Counted from the stretch's first letter, positions 30,039 to 40,640 are shown. The stretch: 64,000 bases of DNA from Propionivibrio dicarboxylicus (GCA_945902805.1 CAMDMZ010000002.1:102433-166432); one strand, 5' to 3'. The notes: generated by a model not told the origin, from the sequence alone. Made by a program: numbers and translations.

Positions 30039-30716
30039 ATGAATTTTCCGGATTCCCTGTTTCCTGAATTCTGGGAATTCGCGGCATTTGTGCCGCTGGT
30101 GTTGATCCTGTTGTGGTGCGTTTGGACCGCACCATGGAAGCGTCTTGCGGAATCCAGCCAATCGAATATCTGGCTGGGTACGCTGGTGATCCTGACGCTG
30201 GTGTGGAGCATGAAGGCCGGCATCAAGCCCGGGTTGAATCTGCATTTGCTTGGCGCGACCATGCTTGCGCTGATGTTCGGGCGCCAGTTGGCGATTATCG
30301 GATTTGCCATTGTGCTGGCGGCAGTGACCTTCAACCAAAGCCTGAAGGGCATCGAGGCGTGGCACGCGTTTGCGCTCAATGCATTGGTGCTGGCGGTATT
30401 TCCGGTGCTTCTGGCTGATGCCATTCGGCGCGGGGTAGAGCGCTATCTGCCGTTGAACTTCTTCGTCTATATCTTTGTGACGGCCTTCTTTGGTGCGGCA
30501 ATAACTGCGGTGGCGACCGGCTTGCTGGCAAGCCTGTTGCTGTGGGCAGGAGACGTCTATCCCGTGGCAATGCTGTTTGAAGACTATTTCCCCTATTACA
30601 TTCTGTTGGGTTTTTCCGAGGCTTGGCTCAATGGCGCGGTGATCACCATGATGGTGGTTTATGTGCCGCACTGGGTCGGTTCCTTCGATGACCGACGTTA
30701 TCTGTTGAACAAATAA
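30039..30716 (+). CDS. CbiM-like (energy-coupling factor permease) membrane protein
   Basis: A 225-residue protein with about six hydrophobic helices. GIKPGLNLHLLGATMLALMFGRQLAIIGFAIVL resembles the Px4HxxGA(T) helix of CbiM/NikM-like permeases, and ILLGFSEAWLNGAVITMMVVY resembles their conserved late helix. The CbiM N-terminal HIxDG metal-binding start is absent; the protein begins MNFPDSLFPEFWEF. The CbiNQO partners are not adjacent, so metal transport is unproven. It lies between etfA (28 nt) and the acyl-CoA dehydrogenase (15 nt), an unexpected position. Confidence 0.7.
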   Translation: MNFPDSLFPEFWEFAAFVPLVLILLWCVWTAPWKRLAESSQSNIWLGTLVILTLVWSMKAGIKPGLNLHLLGATMLALMFGRQLAIIGFAIVLAAVTFNQSLKGIEAWHAFALNALVLAVFPVLLADAIRRGVERYLPLNFFVYIFVTAFFGAAITAVATGLLASLLLWAGDVYPVAMLFEDYFPYYILLGFSEAWLNGAVITMMVVYVPHWVGSFDDRRYLLNK

Positions 30717-30731
30717 ATCAAGGAGTGAGAG

Positions 30732-32522
30732 ATGAGCAATTACAGCGCCCCCCTGAAGGACATGCAGTTTGTGCTGAACGAGCTGGCCGGCTTGGACAAA
30801 GTCGCCCAGCTGCCCGGTTATGAGGAAGCGACGGCCGATGTGGTCGAAGCCATTCTTGACGAAGCCGGTAAATTTGCCGGCGGCGTCCTGGCGCCGCTGA
30901 ACCGGATCGGCGACCAGGTAGGCGCGAAATGGAAAGACAAGGCCGTCACCATGCCCGCCGGCTTTGGCGAGGCCTACCAGCAGTTCGTCGATAATGGCTG
31001 GAATTCGCTTGGCTGCAATCCCGAACATGGCGGCCAGGGTTTGCCCAAGGTGGTTGCGGCAGCGGTACAGGAAATGTGGAAGTCCGCTAACATGGCTTTT
31101 TCGCTGTGCCCCTTGCTGACACTGGGCGCGACCGAAGCACTTGAATTGTGCGGTTCGCCCGAGCAGAAACACATGTATCTGCCGAAGATGGTCAGCGGCG
31201 AATGGACCGGCACCATGAACCTGACCGAGCCGCAGGCCGGCTCCGATCTCGCCGCGATCCGTTCGCGCGCCGTGCCGGTGGGCGATGGCACGTACAAGAT
31301 TTTCGGCAACAAGATTTTCATCACCTACGGCGATCACGACATGACCGCCAACAGCATCCACCTGGTACTGGCGCGCACACCGGACGCGCCGGAAGGCGTG
31401 AAGGGGATTTCGCTGTTTGTAGTGCCCAAGTTCATGGTCAAGGCTGATGGCTCCTTGGGTGAGCGTAACGATGCCTACTGTGTCTCGATCGAGCACAAGC
31501 TCGGCATCCACGCCAGCCCGACTTGTGTCATGGCTTTTGGCGACAATGGTGGTGCCATCGGCACCCTGGTCGGCAAAGAGAACGAAGGCCTCAAGTACAT
31601 GTTTGTGATGATGAACGCGGCGCGCTTTTCAGTCGGCCTTGAGGGTTTGGCAATCGGCGAGCGGGCCTACCAGAAAGCCGTGGCCTATGCCCGCGATCGT
31701 GTCCAATGCCGCGCCATCGAAGGCTCGCCGGCACCAGTGGCGATCATCCAGCATCCCGATATCCGCCGCATGCTCATGGAAATGCGCTCGCGCGTCGAAG
31801 CCATGCGCGCCTTGGCCTACACCGTTGCTGCCGCTCACGATACGGCAGCACGGCATCCGGATGCCGCCGAGCGGGCGAAGAACCAGGCTTTTGTCGACCT
31901 GATGATTCCCGTCGTCAAGGGCTGGAGCACCGAAACCGGCAACGAACTCGCCTATCTCGGCGTGCAGGTCCACGGTGGCATGGGCTTCATCGAAGAAACC
32001 GGTGCCGCGCAATACCTGCGCGACGCACGCATCACCACCATTTACGAAGGCACGACCGGCATCCAGGCCAATGACCTGATCGGCCGCAAGACCGCGCGTG
32101 AAGGTGGCTCGACGCTGAAGGCCGTGATTGCCCTGTTGCAACAGACGCAAGCTGCTGTGGCGCAGCAGACGGGCGCCGAATTTGCTGCCATTGGCAAGGC
32201 ACTTGCCACCGGAATCGAGGCTGTCAGCCGTGCCGGTCATTACATCGTGGCCAACTTTGGCAGCGATGTGCGTGGTGTGTCCGCTGGCGCCGTACCCTTC
32301 CTGCGCCTGATGGGCATCGTTTGCGGCGGCTGGATGATGGCCCGCGCCGCCTTGGTAGCCCAAGCAAAGATCGCCACCGGTGATCCCGACCCGTTCTTTG
32401 CCGCCAAGATCACGACCGCGCGTTACTTCGCCGATCACGCCCTGGCCGCTGCGCCGGGTTTGGCGCAGGAGATCGTCGAGGGTGGCGCCAGCACGCTGGC
32501 ACTTCCCGAGATCATGTTCTAA
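30732..32522 (+). CDS. acyl-CoA dehydrogenase (DmdC/AcdA-like, C-terminally extended)
   Basis: A 596-residue FAD acyl-CoA dehydrogenase, longer than the 380-residue family core. It has the extra C-terminal domain (about 465-596) of the PF12806 group. The core shows MNLTEPQAGSDLAAI (FAD/substrate), VMMNAARFSVGLEGLAIGERAYQKAVAYARDRVQ and VQVHGGMGFIEETGAAQYLRDARITTIYEGTTGIQANDLIGRK. The Glu in IYEGTTGIQ is the usual catalytic-base position. AAGGAG precedes the ATG. It is in one operon with etfBA, its electron acceptor. Confidence 0.95.
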   Translation: MSNYSAPLKDMQFVLNELAGLDKVAQLPGYEEATADVVEAILDEAGKFAGGVLAPLNRIGDQVGAKWKDKAVTMPAGFGEAYQQFVDNGWNSLGCNPEHGGQGLPKVVAAAVQEMWKSANMAFSLCPLLTLGATEALELCGSPEQKHMYLPKMVSGEWTGTMNLTEPQAGSDLAAIRSRAVPVGDGTYKIFGNKIFITYGDHDMTANSIHLVLARTPDAPEGVKGISLFVVPKFMVKADGSLGERNDAYCVSIEHKLGIHASPTCVMAFGDNGGAIGTLVGKENEGLKYMFVMMNAARFSVGLEGLAIGERAYQKAVAYARDRVQCRAIEGSPAPVAIIQHPDIRRMLMEMRSRVEAMRALAYTVAAAHDTAARHPDAAERAKNQAFVDLMIPVVKGWSTETGNELAYLGVQVHGGMGFIEETGAAQYLRDARITTIYEGTTGIQANDLIGRKTAREGGSTLKAVIALLQQTQAAVAQQTGAEFAAIGKALATGIEAVSRAGHYIVANFGSDVRGVSAGAVPFLRLMGIVCGGWMMARAALVAQAKIATGDPDPFFAAKITTARYFADHALAAAPGLAQEIVEGGASTLALPEIMF

Positions 32523-32530
32523 CGAACCAC

Positions 32531-32557
32531 AAAAAGTCGGTTCTGGCGGGACGGCGG
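32531..32557 (+). repeat. dispersed 27-bp repeat, copy after the acyl-CoA dehydrogenase gene
   Basis: Five A residues, GTCGGTTCTGGCGGGACGG, then CGG; one base differs from the commonest form. It is 9 nt after the acyl-CoA dehydrogenase stop and 23 nt from the stop of the convergent ETF-QO gene. Confidence 0.9.
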
Positions 32558-32580
32558 TGAACTGAGGTTGTCGGGCGGAT

Positions 32581-34233
<1,653 letters not shown>

Positions 34234-34269
34234 GATTTTCCTCGCTCCCTGGATGGGGTGAATTTATCC

Positions 34270-34285
34270 GCCGATTATAATCGGC
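34270..34285 (+). promoter_or_regulatory. 16-bp perfect palindrome in the divergent ETF-QO / thioesterase promoter region
   Basis: GCCGATTATAATCGGC is self-complementary and contains TATAAT on both strands. No good -35 hexamer is present at 17 nt on either side, so it may be an operator or a bidirectional promoter core. Confidence 0.45.
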
Positions 34286-34309
34286 CACCCAGCTCAATTT
34301 GCGATCGAC

Positions 34310-34717
34310 ATGGAACATCAACGCACACTGATTCATACCTCCCTGATCCCGATTCGCTGGGGTGACATGGACGCCATGGGACACGTCAACAACACGGTCT
34401 ATTTTCGCTACATGGAGCAAAACCGGATCGAGTGGTTCGAGGCGCTTGGCTACGGCGTGAGCGTCGGTCAGGTCGAGTCGCCGGTGATCATCAACGCCAG
34501 TTGCACCTTTCTGATTCCCTTCACCTACCCGGGAACGGTTGAGTGTCGGATGTATTCGGGACATGCCGGTCGCAGCAGTCTGGCGACCTACCACGAGATG
34601 CGCTTGCCGGGCGACGAGCGGGTTTTCGCCGAAGGCGCGGCCAAAATCGTGTGGATGAATCCGGCCACGGGCAAGTCCATTGCCTTGCCGGAAAAAATCC
34701 TGCAGGCGGTCGGCTGA
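34310..34717 (+). CDS. acyl-CoA thioesterase (4-hydroxybenzoyl-CoA thioesterase/YbgC type)
   Basis: A 135-residue single hotdog domain. IPIRWGDMDAMGHVNNTVYFRYMEQNRIEWFE contains the catalytic Asp and the DxMGHVNN motif of this thioesterase family. It should hydrolyse an acyl-CoA; the acyl group is unknown. It is divergent from ETF-QO, consistent with a role in acyl-CoA turnover. The following hydrolase starts 26 nt later. Confidence 0.9.
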   Translation: MEHQRTLIHTSLIPIRWGDMDAMGHVNNTVYFRYMEQNRIEWFEALGYGVSVGQVESPVIINASCTFLIPFTYPGTVECRMYSGHAGRSSLATYHEMRLPGDERVFAEGAAKIVWMNPATGKSIALPEKILQAVG

Positions 34718-34742
34718 ACGGAATCGTTGACGGACGAGCTCA

Positions 34743-35624
34743 GTGAAACCAAGCCGATCCCACTATCTGACCCTGCGCGGTCGTCGTAGCCATGTGCGTT
34801 GCTGGGGTGCCGAGCAGGCGCCCTTGCTGGTGTTGCTACATGGTTGGGGCGACGTGTCGGCGTCGTGGCAGTTCGTGGTCGATCATTTGCAGCGCGACTG
34901 GCGGGTAATGGCGCTGGATTGGCGAGGTTTTGGTTTGAGCCAGGGTAATGGCGATTCCTATTGGTTTCCGGACTACCTCGCTGATCTCGATGCGCTGCTT
35001 GAGCAGATTTCACCGCACCAGCCGGTAAATTTGGTGGCCCATAGTCTGGGCGGCAATGTGGCCTGCATGTACGCGGGTATCCGTCCGGAGCGCGTGGCGA
35101 AGATTGTCAATCTCGAAGGCACTGGCTTGCAGCGTCACCATTCCGATGAGGCGCCTGCGCGCTACGGGAAATGGTTGTCGCAATTGCGCGACGAGGCACC
35201 GACATTCCGTGTTTATGCAGATCGTCGCGCCTTTGCGTCGAGGCTACAGGAGGAAAATCCTCGTTTGACCGATGAGCGAGCAGAGTTCCTGGCCTTGCAT
35301 TTGGGCGAGGAATGCATTGGTGACGACGGGCAGGCGGGCATTCGTCTCGCGGCTGATGCGCCCCATCGCTGGGTCAATCCGACCCTCTATCGCATCGAGG
35401 AGGCAATGGCGTGCTGGCGCCGGATTACGGCACCGGTGTTGTGGGTGACCGGGCGCGATTCTTTTTTGTTTCGCAGGTTTTTCGCCATGGATTCAGAGGA
35501 TTATCGTAGCCGTATTGCGTGTCTGCACGACGTGCGCGAGATGATGGTCGACGAGTGCGGCCACAATCTCCATCATGATCAACCGGGTGAAGTGGCGCGT
35601 TTGATTGAGGAGTTTCTACCGTGA
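34743..35624 (+). CDS. alpha/beta hydrolase
   Basis: A 293-residue alpha/beta-hydrolase fold protein. The oxyanion region is LLVLLHGWGDVSASW. The nucleophile elbow is VAHSLGGNVA, with Ser as nucleophile. A late conserved segment is VTGRDSFLFRRFF, and the catalytic His lies in DECGHNLHHDQP. The triad looks intact but the substrate is unknown. It starts at GTG, overlaps the PHP gene by 4 nt (GTGA), and may be co-transcribed with the thioesterase. Confidence 0.9.
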   Translation: MKPSRSHYLTLRGRRSHVRCWGAEQAPLLVLLHGWGDVSASWQFVVDHLQRDWRVMALDWRGFGLSQGNGDSYWFPDYLADLDALLEQISPHQPVNLVAHSLGGNVACMYAGIRPERVAKIVNLEGTGLQRHHSDEAPARYGKWLSQLRDEAPTFRVYADRRAFASRLQEENPRLTDERAEFLALHLGEECIGDDGQAGIRLAADAPHRWVNPTLYRIEEAMACWRRITAPVLWVTGRDSFLFRRFFAMDSEDYRSRIACLHDVREMMVDECGHNLHHDQPGEVARLIEEFLP

Positions 35625-36475
35625 GCGCGGCATCTATCGTGCTAAATGCCGATCTACATTGTCATTCCACCGTGTCCGACGGTTTGCTGGCGCCGGCCGA
35701 GGTGGTGCGCCGTGCCCACACCAATGGCGTTGATCTGCTAGCGCTGACCGATCATGACGAACTGGGTGGTGTGGCAGAAGCGAGAGCGACGGCCGACGAG
35801 CTCGGGCTCCGCTTTGTCGATGGTGTCGAGGTCTCTATTTCCTGGGGTGACGACCAGACTGTGCATATCGTCGCGCTCGGGGTCGATCCGATGAATGCTG
35901 AACTTAGCGCCGGTTTGCACCAGATTCGCAGCGGACGCGATTCGCGCGCCGGGCGCATGTCGGTGGAGCTCGATCGAGCTGGAATTCATGGCGCTTATGA
36001 GGGGGCACTCAAGTATGCCGGCAATCCGGCACTGATCAGTCGCTCGCATTTCGCGCGATTTATCGTCGAGAAGGGCTACGCCAGGGACGTGAAATCGGTC
36101 TTCGATCATTGGCTGGCAAAAGGCAAGCCCGGCTACGTTTCTCACGCTTGGGCAAGCTTGGAGGATGCGCTGCGCTGGATAGTCGGTGCTGGCGGGACGG
36201 CGGTGATCGCTCATCCGGGGCGTTACCGCCTATCCAAGGCTGAGCGCCTGGAGCTGTTCGGCGCTTTCAAGGATCTGGGTGGACGTGGGATTGAGGTACA
36301 GTCCGGTTCGCACGGCCCGGACGATGTGCGCGAGTTCGCCACGATTGCGCGGAATTTCGGCTTTCTGGCATCGCGCGCCTCGGATTTTCATGGACCTGGC
36401 GAAAGCTGGATCGATCTCGGCAAAATGCCGCAATTACCGGATGATCTGACTCCCGTCTGGAGTGTTCTTATTTAG
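35621..36475 (+). CDS. PHP-domain phosphoesterase (RNase AM/YciV-like)
   Basis: A 284-residue PHP-domain protein. Metal-binding motifs are visible: DLHCHSTVSDG (motif I), LTDHDELGG (II), the AHPGRY motif near residue 197 and SDFHGPG (IV). The closest characterised type is the 3',5'-nucleoside bisphosphate phosphatase and 5'-3' exonuclease YciV. The DNA for VGAGGTA just before AHPGRY matches the dispersed repeat over 23 bases. The GTG start overlaps the hydrolase stop. The YciO-like gene starts 2 nt after the stop, the same pairing as yciV-yciO in E. coli. Confidence 0.92.
   Translation: MSAASIVLNADLHCHSTVSDGLLAPAEVVRRAHTNGVDLLALTDHDELGGVAEARATADELGLRFVDGVEVSISWGDDQTVHIVALGVDPMNAELSAGLHQIRSGRDSRAGRMSVELDRAGIHGAYEGALKYAGNPALISRSHFARFIVEKGYARDVKSVFDHWLAKGKPGYVSHAWASLEDALRWIVGAGGTAVIAHPGRYRLSKAERLELFGAFKDLGGRGIEVQSGSHGPDDVREFATIARNFGFLASRASDFHGPGESWIDLGKMPQLPDDLTPVWSVLI
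36181..36203 (+). repeat. dispersed 27-bp repeat, copy inside the PHP gene (partial)
   Basis: A, then GTCGGTGCTGGCGGGACGG, then CGG: 23 bases identical to the commonest form; the A-tract is missing. It is read in frame as VGAGGTA. AGGxA before AHPGRY is also a family motif, so chance convergence is possible. Confidence 0.6.
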
Positions 36476-36477
36476 CT

Positions 36478-37101
36478 ATGGCGCAGTTTTTCACTATTTT
36501 TCCCGAACATCCGCAACCGCGTCTGATCAAGCAGGCGGCGGAAATCCTGCGTAGCGGTGGGCTGGCGGCCGTGCCGACCGATTCGGCGTATTCGCTGGTT
36601 GGTGTGACCGGCCACGCGCCACTGCTGGATCGGATTCGGCGCATTCGTGGCGTCGACGATAGGCATCATTTCACCTTGATGTGCCGTGATTTGTCGGAAA
36701 TCGCCACCTACGCCCGGGTCGATAACGCCCAGTACCGCATGCTGAAGGCAACGACGCCCGGCAGCTACACCTTCATTCTCGAAGGCACCAAGGAACTGCC
36801 GCGACGTCTGCTGCACCCCAAGCGCAAGTCGATCGGTTTGCGCATTCCCGATCACGAACTGATCTTGGCCTTGTTGCAGGAATTGGACGAACCGCTGCTG
36901 ACATCGACCTTGATCATGCCCAACGAGACGGAACCACTTTGTGATGCCGAGACGATTCGTGAGCGGCTGGAAAAACTGGTGGACTTGGTGATCGATGCCG
37001 GCCCATGCGGCGGGGAAATGACGACGATAGTGAATCTGACCAGTGGCCAGCCCGAACTGATCCGTGCCGGCAAGGGTGATCTGGCGCCGCTAGGCTTGTA
37101 G
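36478..37101 (+). CDS. L-threonylcarbamoyladenylate synthase-like protein (YciO type)
   Basis: A 207-residue Sua5/YrdC/YciO-fold protein. It shows GGLAAVPTDSAYSLVG, DDRHHFTLMCRDLSEIATYA, TPGSYTFILEGTKELPRRLLHPKRKSIGLRIPDH and LLTSTLIMPN. These are the nucleotide and phosphate-binding segments of the family, in YciO form rather than classical TsaC. The t6A activity of YciO members is weak or disputed, so the precise role is open. The site-2 protease gene follows after 37 nt. Confidence 0.88.
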   Translation: MAQFFTIFPEHPQPRLIKQAAEILRSGGLAAVPTDSAYSLVGVTGHAPLLDRIRRIRGVDDRHHFTLMCRDLSEIATYARVDNAQYRMLKATTPGSYTFILEGTKELPRRLLHPKRKSIGLRIPDHELILALLQELDEPLLTSTLIMPNETEPLCDAETIRERLEKLVDLVIDAGPCGGEMTTIVNLTSGQPELIRAGKGDLAPLGL

Positions 37102-37138
37102 GCGTTCCTCTCGCCAGCCCTGTAGAATCCGCGACCCC

Positions 37139-37783
37139 ATGAATGTAATCCAGACGCTGGCGATTTCCGCCTTACCCGTGATTTTCGCCATTACGCTGCA
37201 TGAGGCCGCGCATGGCTATGCCGCACGCCATTTTGGCGACCCGACGGCGTATCAACTGGGGCGCATCAGCATCAATCCGATCCGGCACATCGATCTGGTC
37301 GGCACCATTCTTGTGCCGGCGCTGATTCTGCTGGTATCGGCTGGTGGCTTGCTGTTTGGCTGGGCCAAGCCGGTGCCGGTGAATTTTGGTCAGTTGCGGC
37401 GACCTAAACAGGACATGCTCTGGGTGGCGGCGGCTGGTCCGGCCGCCAACTTCGTGATGGCACTGGGCTGGGCGCTGATGCTGAAACTGGCGATTTCGAT
37501 GCCGGATTTTGTCTATGCCGTCGCGTTGAAAGAAATGGCGCGCGTGGGCATTAGCATCAACGGTGTGTTGATGCTGCTCAACCTGTTGCCGATTCCGCCG
37601 CTGGATGGCGGCCGGATCGCGGTCAGTTTGTTGCCGCCGCGTGCTGCCTGGAAATTCGCCCAGGTGGAGCGTTACGGCCTGTTCATTCTGTTGGGCCTGA
37701 TGTTTCTCGGCGTCCTCGACAGCGTGCTCTACCCGCTGTTACGGGTGTTTAATTCATTGATTCGCATCATTTTTGGTTTTTGA
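37139..37783 (+). CDS. site-2 protease family membrane metallopeptidase (M50)
   Basis: A 214-residue membrane protein with about five hydrophobic helices. The zinc motif HEAAH is at residues 21-25 in TM1. The second metal motif is LLPIPPLDGGRI, where the Asp is the third zinc ligand. This is the short YwhC/MJ0392-like form without PDZ domains. The substrate is unknown. TGTAGAAT 20 nt upstream could be a -10 element. It lies 1 nt before trpS. Confidence 0.92.
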   Translation: MNVIQTLAISALPVIFAITLHEAAHGYAARHFGDPTAYQLGRISINPIRHIDLVGTILVPALILLVSAGGLLFGWAKPVPVNFGQLRRPKQDMLWVAAAGPAANFVMALGWALMLKLAISMPDFVYAVALKEMARVGISINGVLMLLNLLPIPPLDGGRIAVSLLPPRAAWKFAQVERYGLFILLGLMFLGVLDSVLYPLLRVFNSLIRIIFGF

Positions 37784-37784
37784 C

Positions 37785-38987
37785 ATGTACGCAGAAAAAG
37801 TTCTTTCCGGCATGCGCCCGACCGGGCGTCTCCACCTCGGCCATTACCATGGCGTGCTCGCCAACTGGATCAAGTTGCAGCACGAATATCCGTGCCTGTT
37901 CTTTGTCGCCGACTGGCATGCGCTGACGACCTCCTACGACGAGCCGGGCACCATTGTCGATAATACGCGCGACATGGTCATCGACTGGTTGGCAGCGGGT
38001 GTCGATCCGGCACAGGCGACAATTTTCATCCAGTCCAAAGTGCCGGAACACGCCGAACTCCATCTGCTGCTGTCGATGATGACGCCGCTGGGCTGGCTGG
38101 AGCGCGTGCCGACCTACAAGGATCAACAGGAAAAGCTGACGCACAAGGATTTGACGACCTACGGCTTCCTCGGCTATCCGCTACTGCAGGCGGCCGACAT
38201 CCTGATCTATCGCGCCAACCGCGTGCCGGTGGGCGAGGACCAGGTGCCGCATATCGAATTCACCCGCGAAATCGCCCGCCGTTTCAATCACCTTTATGGT
38301 CAGGAGCCTGGCTTTGAAGACAAGGCGCGCGAGGCGGTGAAAAAGCTGGGCAGCAAGCGCGCCAAACTCTACGATGAATTGCGTACCCGTTATCAGGAAA
38401 AGGGTGAGGACGAGGCGCTGGAACAGGCGCATGCGTTGCTCGACGAGGCGCAAAGCCTGTCGCACGGCGACCGTGAACGTCTGTTTGGCTGGCTTGAAGG
38501 CGCGCGCAAGATGATTCTGGTCGAGCCGGATTCCATGCTCACGCCGGCTTCGCGCATGCCGGGGCTGGACGGCCAGAAGATGTCGAAATCGTATGGCAAT
38601 ACGATTGCCTTGCGCGAGGACGCAGACGTCATCACCAAGAAGATTCGCACCATGCAGACCGATCCGGCGCGTGTGCGCCGCACCGATCCGGGCGAGCCGG
38701 AGAAGTGTCCGGTGTGGCAGTTCCACCAGATCTACTCCAACGATGAGGTGAAAACCTGGGTGCAGCAAGGCTGCCGCAGCGCGGGCATCGGTTGTATCGA
38801 GTGCAAGCAGCCGGTGATCGATGGCGTACTCAAGGAACAGGAGCCGATGCGTGAGCGGGCCAAGATGTACGAGGAAGATCCGCAACTGGTGAAGAACATC
38901 ATTGCCGATGGCTGCGAAAAGGCGCGCAAGCTGGCGCAAGACACCATGCGTGACGTGCGTGAAGCGATCGGGCTGGATTATTCGTGA
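37785..38987 (+). CDS. trpS: tryptophanyl-tRNA synthetase
   Basis: A 400-residue class I aminoacyl-tRNA synthetase charging tRNA-Trp. The HIGH-like motif is GRLHLGHYHG and the KMSKS motif is GQKMSKSYGN. It is the longer bacterial type, with an insertion before KMSKS (about residues 180-245). I chose ATG 37785 (MYAEKVLSGMRPTG), which matches the family start; a TTG four codons upstream overlaps the protease gene. The stop overlaps the scpA GTG by 4 nt. Confidence 0.97.
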   Translation: MYAEKVLSGMRPTGRLHLGHYHGVLANWIKLQHEYPCLFFVADWHALTTSYDEPGTIVDNTRDMVIDWLAAGVDPAQATIFIQSKVPEHAELHLLLSMMTPLGWLERVPTYKDQQEKLTHKDLTTYGFLGYPLLQAADILIYRANRVPVGEDQVPHIEFTREIARRFNHLYGQEPGFEDKAREAVKKLGSKRAKLYDELRTRYQEKGEDEALEQAHALLDEAQSLSHGDRERLFGWLEGARKMILVEPDSMLTPASRMPGLDGQKMSKSYGNTIALREDADVITKKIRTMQTDPARVRRTDPGEPEKCPVWQFHQIYSNDEVKTWVQQGCRSAGIGCIECKQPVIDGVLKEQEPMRERAKMYEEDPQLVKNIIADGCEKARKLAQDTMRDVREAIGLDYS

Positions 38988-39865
38988 GTGATGTTGTCGC
39001 TTCGGTCCCGGATGCCGCCGTCTCGCCAGCACCGACTTTTTCAAGCGTTCAGAGCGTTCCCGATCTCGCCGTCGTCTTTGCCGAGCCGCATCGGCCAAAG
39101 ATCTATGGCGAGATCCTCGCCGAAATGCCGCGCGACCTCTATATTCCGCCGGACGCGCTGGAAGTCATTCTTGACTCGTTTGAAGGCCCGCTCGATCTCC
39201 TCCTATATCTGATCCGCAAGGCCAATATCAGCGTTCTGGATATTCCGATGGCGCCATTGACGGCGCAGTATCTGGTCTACGTCGAGGCCATGCGTTCGCA
39301 TAACCTTGAGCTGGCAGCCGAATACTTGCTGATGGCGGCCATGCTGATCGAAATAAAGTCGCGCATGCTGTTACCGCGTCCGCCGAAAGTGGAGGATGGC
39401 GAAGCCGACGATCCACGTGCCGAACTGGTGCGCCGTCTGATCGAATATGAACGCATGAAAGCGGCCGCCGCCAAGCTCGATGAATTGCCGCATGCCGGGC
39501 GTGATTTCCAATGGATTACGGTCTGGATCGCCGACAAGGTGGTGGAACGGCAACCTGATGTCAGTCTGCATGATCTCCAAGTCGCGTGGCTCACCTTGAT
39601 GAAGCAGGCGCGTGTGCGCCAGCATCATAAAGTGGGTCGCCAGGAGCTGTCGGTGCGCGAACATATGTCGATCATCCTGCGCAAATTGCAGGGGCGCGGT
39701 TATGTGGTGTTTGAACAGATTTTCGATGTGACGCTGGGTGCTGCCGGGCTTGTGGTGAGTTTTCTCGCCATGCTCGAACTGGCCCGCGAAGCCCTGATCG
39801 AGATTACCCAGAACGAGGCCCTGGCGCCCATCTATGTAAAATTGCCCGATGCTGCAGCTGTATAA
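38984..39865 (+). CDS. scpA: segregation and condensation protein A (ScpA, kleisin)
   Basis: A 293-residue kleisin that bridges SMC heads with ScpB in chromosome condensation. The core begins near residue 58 with [39 protein letters not shown], the SMC-binding start. The C-terminal winged helix ends ALAPIYVK. The first ~50 residues are a low-complexity extension ([12 protein letters not shown]) encoded by a reversed copy of the dispersed repeat. The GTG at 38984 overlaps trpS; in-frame starts further down cannot be excluded. It overlaps scpB by 17 nt. Confidence 0.94.
   Translation: MSDVVASVPDAAVSPAPTFSSVQSVPDLAVVFAEPHRPKIYGEILAEMPRDLYIPPDALEVILDSFEGPLDLLLYLIRKANISVLDIPMAPLTAQYLVYVEAMRSHNLELAAEYLLMAAMLIEIKSRMLLPRPPKVEDGEADDPRAELVRRLIEYERMKAAAAKLDELPHAGRDFQWITVWIADKVVERQPDVSLHDLQVAWLTLMKQARVRQHHKVGRQELSVREHMSIILRKLQGRGYVVFEQIFDVTLGAAGLVVSFLAMLELAREALIEITQNEALAPIYVKLPDAAAV
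39015..39041 (-). repeat. dispersed 27-bp repeat, copy in the scpA 5' region
   Basis: Reads CCGCCGTCTCGCCAGCACC, then GAC and a T-tract on the plus strand. It begins 28 nt after the trpS stop and is translated in scpA as AAVSPAPTF. Confidence 0.88.
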
Positions 39866-40640
39866 ACCCGATGATTACAAGCGTGTTCTGGAAACCGCGC
39901 TGCTCGTGGCAAGCGAGCCATTGCAGCTTTCCGAACTAAAAAAGCTGTTCATTGAAGAGTTTGACGACGACACGTGGCGCACCTTGCTCGACGATCTGCG
40001 GCGCGACTGGAGCCAGCGCGGCATCGAGTTGATTCAACTGGCATCGGGTTGGCGATTTCAGACCCGACCCGAGTACCAGGGCTATCTGGATCGCCTGAAA
40101 AACGAACGGCCGCCGAAATATTCGCGTGCGGTGATGGAAACCTTGGCCATCATTGCTTACCGGCAGCCAGTAACGCGCGGCGACATCGAAGATATTCGTA
40201 GCGTTGCGGTATCGCCTAACATTCTGAAAACACTGGAGGGCCGCGGCTGGATTGATGCCGTTGGTCACCGTGATGCACCGGGTCGTCCGGCACTGTATGC
40301 TACGACCCGCAAGTTTCTCGACGATCTCGGCCTGCGTAGTCTTACCGAGCTTCCGCCACTAACCGAAATTGAAAGGGTGATGGATCTTGAGCAAGCCGTA
40401 CTCCCCGAAGCCGAGCCGTTCGGCACAGACTCCCTCAACCTCGCCGATGCGGCGGGGACGACCAACAACGCAGAGCGCGACGCGCGCGGGAGCCGAACCG
40501 TCATCGACGGGTCCGAAACCTTCGCGCTCGTTGCGCAAGATATTTTCGCCGACCCAAGCCGCAGCGACGGAACCGACAGCGGATCGGGCGATCAAGAACG
40601 CCGCGCGCAAGTCGACACCCTTTCGGGCACCGCAAGCTAA
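39849..40640 (+). CDS. scpB: segregation and condensation protein B (ScpB)
   Basis: A 263-residue protein. Two winged-helix domains (about 1-175) include [31 protein letters not shown] and [28 protein letters not shown], both hallmark ScpB sequences. It works with ScpA and SMC. The last ~80 residues are acidic, low-complexity and unlike typical ScpB, and they are encoded by the same DNA as the basic N-terminus of rluB in another frame. The ATG at 39849 lies inside scpA, implying coupling. Confidence 0.94.
   Translation: MLQLYKPDDYKRVLETALLVASEPLQLSELKKLFIEEFDDDTWRTLLDDLRRDWSQRGIELIQLASGWRFQTRPEYQGYLDRLKNERPPKYSRAVMETLAIIAYRQPVTRGDIEDIRSVAVSPNILKTLEGRGWIDAVGHRDAPGRPALYATTRKFLDDLGLRSLTELPPLTEIERVMDLEQAVLPEAEPFGTDSLNLADAAGTTNNAERDARGSRTVIDGSETFALVAQDIFADPSRSDGTDSGSGDQERRAQVDTLSGTAS

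Noticed and set aside
29976..31511. Minus-strand open frame of 511 codons across the CbiM-like and acyl-CoA dehydrogenase genes
   Set aside because: It spans two genuine plus-strand genes and the spacer between them, with no domain signal of its own.
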